Under the pieces are notes generated by a model that was given only the letters and a program-made list of their open reading frames with translations, searched no databases and had not been told where the DNA came from. A program made the translations under genes and the position numbers. From NCBI RefSeq assembly GCF_028554725.1, contig NC_071668.1:73215719-73279718 (forward strand): DNA of 64,000 bases, in the 5' to 3' direction. Shown one piece after another: positions 44,513-57,773 of this stretch (within the stretch, counting starts at the first letter, position 1; the number at the start of each line of letters is the position of its first letter). Source of the stretch: Zeugodacus cucurbitae. Its lineage: Eukaryota; Arthropoda; Insecta; Diptera; Tephritidae.

Positions 44513-46439
44513 TGGATAGATGCCATGCTAAAACTCTTGCATTCTCGAGATTTTCTGGTACTTTTACCATCAAATAGATGGCGTGGAACTAAGGGTCCTA
44601 AGGGTTCAACTTTTTTTACTTTAGCAAACCATATAAATGTGTATCTAATAACAAAGAATCATCTTGTCATTAAATGTGGAGCGTCGTTATGTTGAAACCT
44701 GATGTCAAAACCATCATTCAATTCAGACCCCATAATATCTCAATTATCAGAAAACTTCCGTCGATCTGCTTTGTACGTCTAACTGAAATTATTTTAGTTT
44801 AAACTAACAATTCGTACACCTCTAAACACCATATTATACTTGTTTATTATTACTCTTGCTGTAGTTGTAAAAGATTGTCTACCAACGACAGCTACTCGTT
44901 CATGTCTTTATACCTTGCCTTTCTATTAATTACTGCTACTGCTGTTGTTATAATTATATTTCATATTTTTAGTTTTATTTTTTCATATTTTTTATAATCA
45001 CACTTGTTGTTGTTGCGAAATTGCAACATTGTCGTGTTGTGTTGTCTGCCTTTCATGCCAACATTGGCAGCACACTGACGTGTCGGCGAAAGGCTTGGCT
45101 CGAGTTTCTTCAGCTGACTTTGTTGGTAGCGCAAATGCTGTTGACATTGTTCATTATTGCTATTATTTATTTACTTTTATGCCAGTAGTACGTTCATTAC
45201 TGTTATTGACTTGCTGCATCCGCGCGTGTGTATTTGTGCGCTTGAGTCATGCACTAATTATTGGCAATGTTCGGCACGTCATTGAAGCAGTTCAATGAAA
45301 ATGTAAACTCTTAAATAGCAAAATGCACCTGCTACAACAACAACAAAAATGTATATAAAAATACAACAACAACAATAGTACACTTAAAGTCAGTTCAATT
45401 ACATGTAACCTGATTTTGCACACGATATTGACATCAATCCACCACGCCACTTCATCCATATGCGAGTAAGTGAGTGAATTTGTGTGTATATATTTATATG
45501 TATGTGTTCATTTTTCTGTTAAATATCTACTTTTCTGTGCATTTACGCGCACTATCTGTATGCGACGACATACAGCCTCCGGCTGACATCGGTTCACCTT
45601 GAGCAGCCATACATTGCATGCTCGTTTGTTGTCTGCTTTTGGAGAAGGCGTTGCGGAGCCTTTAACCTTCAGTTTCGTATGTGAGTGTGTGTGCAATTTC
45701 GCGGAAGTTGCTCGTGTATTTGCTCGTTTATTTGCGCCTTTAATAGTAATGAATGGTGTCAAAGCTTTGTACCATGAGCAATGAGTCGAATGTGATTTCT
45801 GTCACTGAGCAAAGCCAAAAGTCTGTAGGCAATTCATAGACGAATTTTCGTGAACAATTTTGAATTATAGTATGAACTGGTTCCTTAAAAAATGTTCACA
45901 TAACTCTAGGATCACTTCTTGCAATTCCTGTGGTCTGGAAGATATACCGATATCGGTAGGCTGTAGATAGCTTACCTCGGAAAATAATCGTCTTATCGTA
46001 TCCGAGATAAAAAAGTTTACAATAGTCTTATCAAATATGGGAGCATATGTTAAATTTGAGATTTTTAAATAGTCAGAGATTCATTAACACAATCGTGGTG
46101 TTCTTAGGTCGAGTACTTTTTGTTCATCGATCTTGACAATATTGATCATATTTCATCTACAATTTTTCAAACAGAAAATTACTAGAATTTCGTCTCACTA
46201 AAAATCTTCTTCTTGCTTAGATATTTATTTGATCTGCCATTGCAACAAATTAGTTGTTTATTGGATGAATTATCGCATTTGGAAGTCTAGGAATAAAATG
46301 AATTTTAGTCATATCAGCTGATTTTACGAATCGTGAGCTTACTTATGCTCTCGCAGTTACCTTACTCTACCCTTTCTACTAAGTCACATACATAGTGAGA
46401 TCCGCCTATATATAAATGATCAGTATGTTGAACTGAGTC

Positions 46440-47855
46440 GATTTAGCCATGTCCGTCTGTCTGTCCGTCCGTCCGCCTGTCTTTATATATACGAACGAGT
46501 CCTTCAGTTTTTATACTCTCGCAACAAATGTTGCTAAAGAGAGTATTATAGTTTTGTTCACATAACGGTTGTTTGTAACACCCAAAACTAAACGAGTTAG
46601 ATATAGGGTTATATATATCAAAGTGATCAGGGTGAAGAGTGGAGTTCAAATCCGAATGTCTGTCTATCCGTCCGTCCGTCCGTCCATGGCCCCGCCCCCT
46701 ACTAAGTTTTTTGTACATATCTCGCAAACCAATAGAGCTATATAAACCAAACTTTCTGCAGTCGCTTTTTCTAGCCACTTCCTAATACAGTCCAAAAATG
46801 AAAGAAACCAGATCATAACCACGCCCACCTCCCATACAAAAGTTAGGTTGAAAATTACTAAAAGTGGGTTAACTCACTAACGAAAAACGTCAGAAACACT
46901 AAATTTCACATAAGAAATGACAGATGAAAGCTGCACTCAGATTTTTTTACAAAATGGAAAATGGGCGTCGCCCACTTATGGGTCAAAAACCATATCTCAG
47001 AAACTACTCGACCGATTTCAATGAAACTTGGTTTGTAATAGTTTCCTTACATCCCAATGATTTGTTGTGAAGATAGGCCAAATCGCCTCGCAACCACGCC
47101 TACTTCCTATATACCAGAACTTTGAAGACGATCTGAATCGTTTACATTACAATATATAAAGTTAGTACTAAAGAAGATATCGGTGCAGAACTTCGCACAA
47201 ATACTATGTTATTAGTGTGGCAGCCCCATTCTAAAAATCGCCGAAATCGGACTATAGGTTTTTAAGGCCCCATATATCGAACACGAGGACCTCGGTGCTT
47301 CTAACCTAATATTATGGTTTCCAACTTTCAATGGACTTTATACAATATGTATGACGAATATGTGGGTCAAATTGTGTATTATATAATATAAATAAAGTTA
47401 AATAAATAAATTGCGAGTGTATAAAATGTTCGGTTACACCCGAACTTAGCCCTTCCTTACTTGTTAAGAAATCGTTTTGAAATTTTGCAGATGTTATTTT
47501 CTCTTCAAGATTTCATTTGTCGGAACTGCCGATATCGGTTCACTATAGCATATAGTTGCCATACCAACCGAACGATCGGATCGGATCAATGGTTTGTATG
47601 GAAAATTTTCGCATTTGACGTGGTATCTTCACGAAATTTGACATGGATTACTGCTTAAGGTAATAATATAATCTCCGAAGAAATTGTTCAGATCGGTTAA
47701 CTATATAACCTTAATGTTTCTAGCAAACAACGCGGCTAAAACGAATTAGTAAAATGTTTTCTTTTTTCACTTACTTTTTCTTACGTCTTTAGATTTGCTT
47801 ACTAAAAGAAATGCACCTGTGAAGGGTATATTAGCCGAAGTTAACGTTTTTTCCT
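46440..47855 (+). repeat. Dispersed repeat family B, copy 2, split by a family A insertion
   Basis: The left part (46446-46507) has the family B GTCCGTCTGTCTGTCCGTCC run and ACGAACGAGTCCTTCAGTTT. The right part (47466-47855) resumes with AAGAAATCGTTTTGAAATTT, GCCGATATCGGTTCACTATA and ends GTGAAGGGTATATTAGC...TTAACGTTTTTTCCTG. Family A lies exactly between them. Confidence 0.65.
46508..47465 (-). repeat. Dispersed repeat family A, copy 2, inserted in family B
   Basis: Begins TTTATACTCTCGCAAC and ends with the inverse of the family start (CGAACTTAGCCCTTCCTTAC, TTGTT). The interior matches copies 1 and 3 in inverse orientation, including CACTTATGGGTCAAAAACCA. It supplies the precise ends of family A because the flanking family B sequence is continuous once it is removed. 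Confidence 0.8.
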
Positions 47856-49764
47856 GTTTCAATTGATTTTGATCAAAATTTTTGGGAGAGATCTCTAAAG
47901 TCAAAACCAGTTTCCTCAAGCATAGGTGTTCCGATTTCTTATAGTCTGAGTCCAAGTTCCAAGTTTTAAAGGACACCATTTCGTATTACCATAAGTCTCA
48001 TAAAAGTCGGTGAGTCCCTCCCAGCTTCCAATTTAAAACATATTTTACCTCAAAACTTACCAAAAATTCTAATTTCAATCAAATGCATCAACTTTTACTC
48101 TCAACTCAATGGCAATAACTCACTACAAGCGCTATCCTGAAAATATTTGCATAATATAGGAGTATACCTGCACTAGTTTGTACTTATATTTTAATGCCAT
48201 CAATTATTGCCAATTAAGTGAACTTTGCCTAATTGCAACAATTTACATATTTGCCTCAAAACTTTAAATTCGTTCGACGTGTTAAATATTGCACAAATGC
48301 ACGAACTTACCAAAATGGACTAAATGCCCCACATACAATTAAATTAAATTACGCTACAAATACATGCATAGTTTCAATTATGTAACTACTTGTTTGCTAT
48401 TGTGTTTATAAATACCGAAAATACCTTTAGACTAATAAGTGTTGTGGCTGGTTGGGGGTCAAAGGGGAAACTGTTTTCCATGAAAACTTGAAATAATTAT
48501 ATGGATTAGATGTAAATATTTTGTTATCAAAACTATGTTTGTGGGTGTATAAATATACATAGAAACGAAATGCCAGCCCGACTGGAACAAAATTACAAAT
48601 TAATAGATTAAAGGTTCAGTTTAGCGAAAGAAAATCGATCTCAGTATCTGTTTATATATAGGTTATTCAGAGTTTATACTCTGGTTCCTTATAACGCTTT
48701 ATAACACTTTTGACATTTCCCTCTCTCTCTCTCTCCTAAATCATTGGTCTCTCTTCTACTCTCCTCTAAACTCCTCACTTCTCAACTCCACTATGTGCTT
48801 AACCTTAGGGTTTCACGGAGGAAGCTTGAAAGAAAACTCAAATTTCATTAAAATGTTACTAATTCTGAATGGCATATAAGTTAAGTTAAGCTTGGATTAG
48901 ATTTCTAAAAAAAAAATTATTGAAAAAATCATAAATTACCTATAGGGCATTTAACCATTAATATCATTATCAGCCGTGATTTCAACGGTATCAAATCAAT
49001 CCAAGTATTAAGTGCATTAGTTAAAAGGGAATATTCGCCACAATTATTTGTTGAAAGCCAATTCTATTTTACTGCCAGCTTACTTGTTGTACACGACGGA
49101 TAAAAATATATATAAATATAAATATATGAAAATCTATAATATATATTTATCTATATAGGTACCTCTGTAATGCCTAAAATATTTATATTTATATATGGCG
49201 TAATTTCAAGCTTGCATTAATCGCATCCAATATAAGTTAATAACCCTTTAAATGTGTGTACATCAGTGCAATTCATATAATACAAGTATATCTATTATTA
49301 TTATAACTGTTTCAATATATATGCCAGCGCTTTGCTGCGGTCTCTTTCACCACAAATTCAACAATTCGAAAATGATTTTAGTCCGTTTTCACTTAATTAT
49401 TGGCAACAATTCACATTGCCAGCTTTATTTTGATTATATTTACATTTGTCTGTACATATATTGTTGGTTATTTAATTGAATCATTTGACCAAATTAGTTG
49501 TCGACAAATGGTGGTCTATATAATTTGTATAAACAGGTATTTAATTGAATAGTGACGGTTTGAGGTTAAATGTGCGGAGTTTTCTCGTCGCGATTTTCAT
49601 TCATATTTAACGGTAGTAAATTTAAGAGTAGTACTTTAATTATACGGCTCTTAAAAGTAACTCTTTATGCTATCCCGTTGGATACTTTATAAGGAATGTT
49701 TCAAGATTGGATTGTTATTTTTGGAAGACCTACGACTTATATCAATCCACATGGCTAAAATTGA

Positions 49765-50509
49765 GGCAGTAGTCTGCTTTACAGGCTTAAAAAAATCGAT
49801 TTTTTTGTTTTGTTTTAAATCTCTTCCAAAACTATCCAAGAATATGTCTTTAAAATTCCAGAGACCAATTCGACATATTTTCGAAGCTAGAGCAGTTTTA
49901 GTGGTTGAGCGTCGAACAGGTGCAAATGCTCAGGCAGACTTTAAAGCGCGTTTTCTCAAGTTTTCATTTTCACAAGTGTTAGAAAACAGTGCCGGCGGAA
50001 GCAAAAAGAATAAATGTCCGATCGAAAAAAACCAAAGTGATCTAGCTTCAGTATTAAATTATCTGCTATTTGAACTAAAAAAGTTGGACAAAAGTATTAT
50101 TTAAACTACTTGTTTTGCAACTTAAAATCATTTTTCTTAAAAAAAGTGATTTTTTTTTATTAAACTTCGAAAAAATTTGGAATTTTATAACTTCTTCGGT
50201 ATTTTTTTAGTTCATAAAGAAAAGAAACTTATAAAAGTTAAAAAAAAAATGTTCGTATGCTTCAGATGCATAGCACGACCTCCATCACCGGCACCGATTT
50301 ACAAGTGCAGACTCCAGGCGCTCCAGAAAAATACTTACAACTTTGAAAAACTTTCAATATTTTTTAATAATAAATATTGTTTTTTAAGCCTTAAATATAG
50401 TACACTATCGTCTTAAAATTCCGTTTACCACAATAATTTCCTTCCCTTTCAAAAAAAAAAAAAATTGCTAAAAAAACGCTTTTTTCGGCTTCTAAAGCAG
50501 ACTACTGCC
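49765..50509. mobile_element. TTGA-flanked non-autonomous inverted-repeat element, 745 bases
   Basis: GGCAGTAGTCTGCTTTA at 49765 is inverted at the right end (TAAAGCAGACTACTGCC, ending 50509). Both are flanked by TTGA (49761-49764, 50510-50513). Next to the left repeat is TTAAAAAAATCGATTTTTTT, shared with the element at 52323. The 145-codon ORF beginning at 49667 starts outside the element and translates the terminal repeat, so it is not taken as a gene, though its second half (LKFQRPIRHIFEARAVLVVE) is oddly non-repetitive. Confidence 0.7.
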
Positions 50510-52322
50510 TTGAGTAGATTTGAATTTTTATAGTGTGTACCCCTGTTATTTTTGTATTTTAATCACCGTACTCTATTTTAGAATTGATATCAATGAAATT
50601 AATCGAGGATAATACCAGTTTGATGGGGCTTCCGCATAAGAATTTATGAGATTTTTGTTGCCAAAAAGTACTTGAGTGTCTCTGTTGCAATCTAGCGTGA
50701 GAAGTATCTCGAATCCCAGTCTATAACTTTAGTTTTTTGTTAATTTTCCATTTTCGTTATATCTAAGGTCATAACGATTTCGGCACCCAACAAATTTTAG
50801 AACAAAAGTCGATCGTTCTCAAAGAATTTTGTAGCCCCTTACTGCAAGCTTGCCTAAATTCACCACACTTGTGGCATGCTAATACTCTTAGGCAGTTATT
50901 TGAAGAACTCGCTGTCATAATCTAATCAAAAGTTGCCTCACCACAATACGGTTAGGCGTTCTAACACGTAAAGCATGAAAACTGTCACCCCAAGTCAAAG
51001 AGTTTATTCTAGAACGGCATGTGGGCTCATGACAACAACTGCAACAACTCAAAGAAAATTTTATTCTCGAGTTATGTTAGTGTAATGTCAGGCTCTCTCT
51101 CTGCTGCCTAGTGACTTCTATCAAGAAATGAGTAAACTTGTTAATATTGTTAGGCAACATCCTCATGTAATCAAGACAAAATGCAACGCTGCGTCAACTA
51201 AATTAGCATTTAGTATGCGTGTTGGAATTTTTGTTGATAACAACAAACGCTTACAACACAAAATTGCTCGCATTTTGCTAGCAGCTTGTTGAACTCTGTG
51301 CAAAAGCGGGGGCGTGTCACTTTCATATACATACATACTCGTATATGCCGCTAAGCAGTTTTAATATCTAATCAGACATATTGCTGCTGCACTTGCCTGC
51401 AACTGCATGGTGACGCGACGGCATGTTGCTGAGGCTAAAATTAGCGTTTTGGGATTAATTAAGTGCCACTTGAAAATGTTAAACACGCTGCTAAGCGCAA
51501 GCACTTGTCGCCTACGGCACGAGTTTGAGGTTATGTAAACTACGTTGAATGTAAAAGCGACTGCCGGATGCAGCAGATAGTGGCAGTTAGAGCCAAAGAA
51601 GCGCGCTCGTGTTTGTGTGTGTGTGTGTGAAACTATGTCACAAGTGCAATTTTAATTACACACATAAGTTTACAGCTACATTAGCTTAGTAGATATCTCA
51701 ACGATTTTAATATTCTCACACATACATACATACACACACATATGTTTCATAAGTTCATACATAATATACGAGTATATATACCATTGATATCCCCTTTGGG
51801 CCTACCTAATACACATACATATATAAGAGTAATGGAATTATAGCAAGCACATAACTTACATAGTATTCCCATATCGGTAATTTTGTAATCGGTTAAGTGC
51901 AATCCATATAATTTGCGTGGCATTGCTGTAAAAGTGTGCGTTTGCATGTATGTGTGCACGTCAAAGGCCGTGATAATTTGTAATTAATGATGACTCGTTT
52001 TAGGCGAAAGTGGGCCAAGACAATGCATTAGCAGCTTTTTACTTTATTTACTTAGAGAGATGTGCAAAAATGTAGTGAATGCTCAGTAATTGACTATTTT
52101 TTTGGAAGATTCTTAATATATTTTGGAGATACTGCTATTTTTTTTTTTGGTAAATCGGGGTAGGCACCTGCTCTGCTAAAACTAAATCTGAGTTCGAGAG
52201 ACTTCAATAAGTTTGATGAGATTTTGAAGCTGCTTTGATGCTGATTGTCTTGACTATGGCAATAATAATACATTCAAAGAAAAGGAAAGGTCGAAAGAGT
52301 TTGAAAAAAAAAATCTCCTTAA

Positions 52323-54183
52323 GGGGTTATATACAGTTGGAATTTTAAAAAAATCGATTTTTTTATTTAATTTTCTTACAGCCCTATTCTGTGCACTTGA
52401 CAAAATAACAAAAACATTGAAATTTTTTTCAAATTTTTATCAAGTAAAAAATTTTTTGGTATTCTGTGACAATTTTGATAAAATAAAAAGCTTGAGTACG
52501 CATAGCTTTTCCCCACACGTGTGGGAAAGAAAATAATGTAAACAGGAACAGCTGATTTCTGTCCAATTATATTGAAATGAATTGAAAAATTTATTTGAAT
52601 TATTCTATAAAGTACGTTTTCACATGCATTTCAATTTTTGTTACAAAATAGTTAGTAATTTAACTTCAATTTCAGAATAAATTTGCTCTTGGTCTAGACG
52701 TGAAGTTTCTGAGAGTGCGCAAATATTCCATGCTCCGAATCTGGCCCTATTTTTCATGCATAAAGTCGTTATTTGTATGAGTGTTTGTTTTAACCGAGCC
52801 TTCTTCATTGTAGCTTCATTAATAAGTTTGGTTTACGATTGACCGGTTATCAGCCTATCTATCCGATTCTAATGAGATATCGACTGAAGCGTCCCGGACC
52901 TGATGCAAAGTTTTTGATTTGGTTTTACAACCCCATTCCCAGATCCCCCCTAATCTTTTGGTCCCCCGCAAAGCCATAGAATACTATATAATATAATACA
53001 TCTACATATGTACATATGTCCTTTATAATATATTTAAAAATATTTGGAAAGCAATTTTGATTTAGTTGGTAGTTATGTTTAGCTTTAGAAAAGTTTTTTG
53101 GGGACTACGAAATCTTTGTTCATTATTGGCAAAAAGCTGAAGCTGTAATCGTATGTAATACAGAGAAAACAATGTCCTCAAAGTTACCCTCATTATCTTA
53201 ATATTTTATATAAAAAAGGGAAAAATAAACTTCTTAATATAAAAACGGCTCAATACCGCGAGCCATCAACATGTTCATATGTTTCCTCTTTGTATAGAAA
53301 TAACGACAAAAGTAAAATATCTCCATTGCAACAAATTCACTTTCACACCCATCCACAACCAGATATTTTATTTGTCAAGAGCATTTTACTTCTTAACAAC
53401 TTATAAAGAAAAAAGCTTTTTATTTTAGACACAGAATACGAAATGCTTGATAAATTTCAAATTTTTACAAATTAGAAATTTGTTGAATTTGTAAAGTGCA
53501 CAGAATAGGGCTGTTAATGTACATATATTTAAGAATACACACAGAAAATTTCATATCGTTCCGGTGAATATTTTCAAAGTTACAAGCAAATTTGAAAAGG
53601 CGTTTCAGAGTGCTTGGAAGTACAGGGTCCAAACTTTAAACGCGTTTTTCTCAAAATGGTGTTTTCAAAGTCAGTGACCAACATTACTCGAAAACGGCTA
53701 GACCGATTAGTCTCAAATTTTAACACGGCCTTCTTAAATATATTTTTTAGTGATTAATCGAAGATTTTTTCTCTCCGATAAATATTTTTTTTTTTATAAA
53801 CAATTTAAGGCCGAAATTTCGGTGAAGAATCGATTTTTTTTTTGAGAAACCGCCATTTTGTCAAAAAATTTTATTTTGCTTATTCCTTCGATTAATTACT
53901 AGATTTAACATTATTTTAACGAAATCTGTTTGGTTTTTTAATTTCGGATGATCCAGTTCCGAGATATAGTGGTCACCGCAAAACGTCTTTTTTGAGAGGA
54001 GCTCCTGGAGATCAGCTGTAGCTCTTTTTCAAATAAATATTTTTACTAGTACTAAGTCTTAAAATACAGTTAAAAAATACCACAATATGTGTATAAATTT
54101 TTGGATCAATAAATTCAAAAGTTTTCTCAGAAAAAATTCTGGAAAATTCACTTTTTTTCGGCCATCTAACTGTATATAACCCC
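52323..54183. mobile_element. TTAA-flanked inverted-repeat element, interrupted by a second element
   Basis: GGGGTTATATACAGTT at 52323 and its perfect inverse AACTGTATATAACCCC ending 54183 are flanked by TTAA (52319-52322, 54184-54187). Without the nested element (52379-53513 plus one target copy) it would be 723 bases, similar to the 686-base and 745-base relatives. No coding sequence. AAAAAATCGATTTTTTT lies next to the left repeat and GAATCGATTTTTTTTTT near 53827. Confidence 0.8.
52379..53513. mobile_element. 1135-base inverted-repeat element with TTA duplication, nested
   Basis: CAGCCCTATTCTGTGCACTT at 52379 is perfectly inverted at the right end (AAGTGCACAGAATAGGGCTG, 53494-53513 with one neighbouring difference). 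TTA duplications are at 52376-52378 and 53514-53516. A 3-base TTA target fits the PIF/Harbinger superfamily. No transposase was found inside, so it is non-autonomous. It inserted into the TTAA element and is younger. Confidence 0.8.
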
Positions 54184-54390
54184 TTAAACACCCATATGTC
54201 GATAGTGTAGTAGCTAACTCTCTTATCGCCACATCCATGCTCAGTTCAGACTACCCAAGAACTGAGAATAATACTTTAAAATTAGAAGAATTAGAAAAAG
54301 ATTTTCTTATCTCTGAGATCTGTAAATCTTTGCTTCATTCGACAAATCCAACATGGTTCACCACTGTAATAACGACTATCTAAACATTAG

Positions 54391-54960
54391 ATGTATTGGG
54401 TCGTTCATAAAATAATTTCGTTTTTTAAACCCGATCTTTGTATTGTGTAAGACATTTTATGAAATTATATGTTCTTAATCTTACAAGATTCCGGTGTAGA
54501 CATTGATTCCATGCTCATAAAATTGTTGATCCTAGCAGTCACAAAATTGGACGTCCTAATTTGAGGTGAAGGTTTTTCCATCCAAAAAAAGCACAAGTAA
54601 TAATCCGAAGGTGCAAAGTCTCGATGATATGGTGGAGTTTCATTCAAGCTGCAAAAGCTTTTAGCGAGTCATCAAACTTGTATGAGGTCTCCCATTATCC
54701 TGGTGGAACACTACACCTTTTCTACTGATCAACTCTGGCCTCTTCTGTTTGAGTGAATCACTTCATTTGTCTAGCTGATCAGAATACACTTCAGAATTAA
54801 TCGCGGTATTGTCCAGCAAAACCTCAAACGATCTTAAAACCTTAACGAACCCTTTGAAATTCTAACAAACAGACAACATAACCTTTTCTTTTGGTGTCTA
54901 TCGGCCTTCAAAGTGGTTTGATCGGGTTCATCCTTTTTGAGCATGACGGTTTGCATTCAT
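54391..54960 (-). pseudogene. Mariner fragment: catalytic C-terminal half and one terminus
   Basis: On the - strand, VYSDQLDK, KRPELISRKGVVFHQDNGRP (second Asp, about 54700) and YHRDFAPSDYYLCFF (third Asp, about 54615) are recognisable in shifting frames. The terminus near 54391-54425 (TATTGGGTCGTTCATAAAAT) resembles mariner inverted repeats. The N-terminal half and other end are missing. Confidence 0.75.
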
Positions 54961-56192
54961 TAGAGTTCGTATTACGCTTTCTCTTTCTCTCTCTTTCATT
55001 CACTCGCCTATACCTTACTTATAATTCCCATCCGGTTTATTAATTTTATAATTTAGGCTGACAGAAACGTGGCTTCTAATAAAATCTTCTAAATATACAA
55101 ATTATAAGCGTTAAAGACTGTTTATTAATTTTAAAATTTGCTATCAAAGAATCTACAAATAATTGTCGCTGTCTTTTTCAATATTTCTATCTTTGTACTC
55201 GTCCTAAAATAGATGCCTTTCACTTTTATTGACACAACCCCACACTCTCGTCTTATCTACACTTATCAACTTATATTTTTATAGCGATTCTAAATTTATT
55301 TTTCTCATCTTTTGAGCGTTTTTCACATTTCAACGGAACGACTCGGTACTTTCCCGCAACTCATATTTATGAAAACAAAGTAGTTACTTCTCTGAGAAAC
55401 ACTGCCACATATGGATAGATAGTATATATATTTTGCACAAATATTTGCTATGAAAACTACTTTGTGGTGAGCGACAAATACAACAAATATGAGTATGCAG
55501 TGTTGCAAGTAATTGCGTAAATAACGGTAAGACGTAAAGTGGCAAGTTGCAAGTTGAAAGTGGCAGCTGCACGTAAAGGTACTTAAGACAGACGGATTGG
55601 CAGGCAGATAAGCACCCTCACATGCATAGACGGATATCGAAAGTAACACAACAACAACAATAAAATAGAGAAATTACTTGACGGTTTTTAGAAATCGAAA
55701 AGTGACGTTTGTGGTTGCAAAAATTATGAAAATAAAATGGTAGAAGCGAGTCATGTATAAAATGTTGCAGAGCGTATGACAGCCACATACATGCAACAAG
55801 TTGATGTGTGGTGCTTGGTAAAATATATACCTATACTAAGTTGTAGGTGTTGTTGTTAGTTGTAGTATATATGTAGTAGTACAATCTTTTTGTTAAAAAT
55901 TAATGTTTTGATATTTGTTGGTGTGAGTGTGTTTAGTATATGTTGGGCGTAGTGCCATTGACAGGGAGTGAAGTATTTAGTATGTGCGAGTATATGATTA
56001 TTCTTGATGAATAGGATTTATGAAAAATAAAATAAAGTATATCTAAATTGAAAATATGAAGAATCAAATTGCAAATTATAACATAACACATTTATTCGGA
56101 AAAAATGTAATTTTTTAAGTCCCAAAATATATATCGAAAATCAAAATTTTTAATTAGAATTCATAAAAAAAATTATTTCCTATATAATTAAA

Positions 56193-57393
56193 AACAAGTA
56201 AGGAAGGGCTAATTTCGGGAGTAACCGAACATTTTATACTCTCGCAACTTATTTATTTAACTTTATTTATATTATATAATACAAAATTTGACCCACATAT
56301 TCGTCATATATATTGTATAAAGTCCATTGAAAGTTGGAAACCCTAATATTAGGTTAGAAGCACCGAGGTCCTCGTGTTCGTTATATGGGGCCTTAAAAAC
56401 CTATGGTCCGATTTCGGCGATTTTTAGAATGGGGCTGCCACGCTATTAACATAGTATTTGTGCAAAGTTCTGCACCGATATCTTCACTTTATATATTGTA
56501 AAGTAAACGATTCAGATTGTCTTCACAGTTATGGTATATAGGAAGTAAGTGTGGTTGTGAAGCGATTTGGCCTATTTTCACAACATATCATTGGGATATA
56601 AGGAAACTATTACAAACCAAGTTTCATTGAAATCGGTCGAGCAGTTCCTGAGGTATGGTTTTTGACCCATAAGTGGGCGACGTCACGCTCATTTTCCATT
56701 TTGTAAAAAAATCTGAATGCAGCTTCCATCTGCCATTTCTTATGTGAAATTTAGTGTTTCTGACTTTTGTCATTAGTGAGTTAACTCACTTTTAGTCATT
56801 TTCAATCTAACCTTTGTATGGGAGGTGGGCGTGATTACTATCCGATTTCTTTCATTTTTGGACTGTATAAGGGAATGGCTAAAAGAAACGACTGCAGAAA
56901 GTTTGGTTTATACAGTTTTTTTGGTTTGCAAGATATGTAGATATCCGAGATATGTACAAAAAACCTAGTTGGGGCTGGGTCATGCCCAATTTTCAAAAAA
57001 AAAGTACGTCCAAATGTGCCCCTCCATAATGTGATCCTATGTTCCAAATTTTTCACAACTTTATTTATGGCTTAGTTATGACACTGTATAGGTTTTCGGT
57101 TTCCGCCATTTTGTGGGAGTGGCAGTGGACCGATTTTGCCCATTTTCGAAAGCAACCTCCTCAGGGTGCTAAGGAATATGTGTTTTCATTAAGATATCTA
57201 AATTTTTACTCAAGTTATCGCTTGCACGGGCAGACGGACGGACAGACATCCGGATTTTAAATCCACTCGTCATCCTGATCATTTATATATACATAACCCC
57301 ATATCTGACTCTTTTATTTCTTGGTGACACAAACAACCGTTTTGTGAACAAAACTATAATACTCTGTGCAACATGTTGCGAGAGTATAAAAAT
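56193..57393 (+). repeat. Dispersed repeat family A, copy 3
   Basis: Starts AACAAGTAAGGAAGGGCTAA, has the ATTTTATACTCTCGCAA block, the GGGCGACGTCACGCTCATTT core and ends CATGTTGCGAGAGTATAAAA. It lies about 190 bases upstream of exon 2. It is slightly longer than the other copies. Confidence 0.8.
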
Positions 57394-57586
57394 TATTGAA
57401 TTTCCATAAAATTATTTTTAAAAGAAGAATAAAAAGATCGCAAGAAATTATATTAACTAAAACACTTAAAAGATTTGATTTCAAAGATTTATTGAAAAAG
57501 AATTCATGAAAATGGTTATGTGTTATAAAATTCTGTATTTTTGGTTTATAGAAATATATTTCTAACATATAAACCTTTTCACACAG

Positions 57587-57773
57587 GCACCGCCTTAGCG
57601 CAGCGCAACAATTTCCGTAAAGGCGCCGGACATCCAACCTCACAGCGACATCTGCCAAAGCGACCAACAGATCCACCACCAACGGAAGAGGGTTACGAGG
57701 CAACAGATGAATGCCCAGAAGCAAATGGTTTCTTCCCCGATTTGGAGCAGTGCGATAAATACTATTCATGCTT
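57587..57773 (+). CDS. obst-B: Obstructor-family chitin-binding protein, exon 2
   Basis: Bounded by acceptor CTTTTCACACAG and donor TTGTAAGT. It encodes residues 14-75: the end of the signal peptide (TALAQ), a basic Pro-rich linker (RHLPKRPTDPPPTEEGYE) and the start of the first CBM14/peritrophin-A domain (DECPEANGFFPDLEQCDKYY-SC), with Cys56, Cys69 and Cys75. The NGFF..D..QCDKYY wording is the family hallmark, with the aromatic residues that stack on chitin. A 151-codon antisense ORF over this exon is a shadow. The codons use G/C third positions much more than the surroundings, as expected of a conserved exon in AT-rich DNA. Confidence 0.85.

Larger units (their letters stand above)
36908..57586 (+). 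other. Intron 1 of the obst-B-like gene, 20.7 kb
   Basis: Bounded by GGTAAGT and a TTTTCACACAG acceptor. It contains the second mariner copy, family A and B repeats, a jockey-like tail, several MITEs, the TTAA and TTGA elements and a mariner tail. Stretches without a called element (38851-40849, 41266-42577, 43111-43563, 44513-46439, 47856-49764, 50510-52318, 54961-56192) hold AT-rich sequence and microsatellites only. A CT-repeat at 48720-48737 and TA/CATA runs at 51720-51780 are the clearest. Enhancers for cuticle expression may lie here but none can be recognised. Confidence 0.7.

Noticed and set aside
49667..50104. 145-codon ORF
   Set aside because: It starts outside and crosses the terminal inverted repeat of the TTGA-flanked element, so it is not an independent gene; no homology recognised.
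57314..57769. 151-codon - strand ORF over exon 2
   Set aside because: Antisense shadow of the conserved chitin-binding exon.
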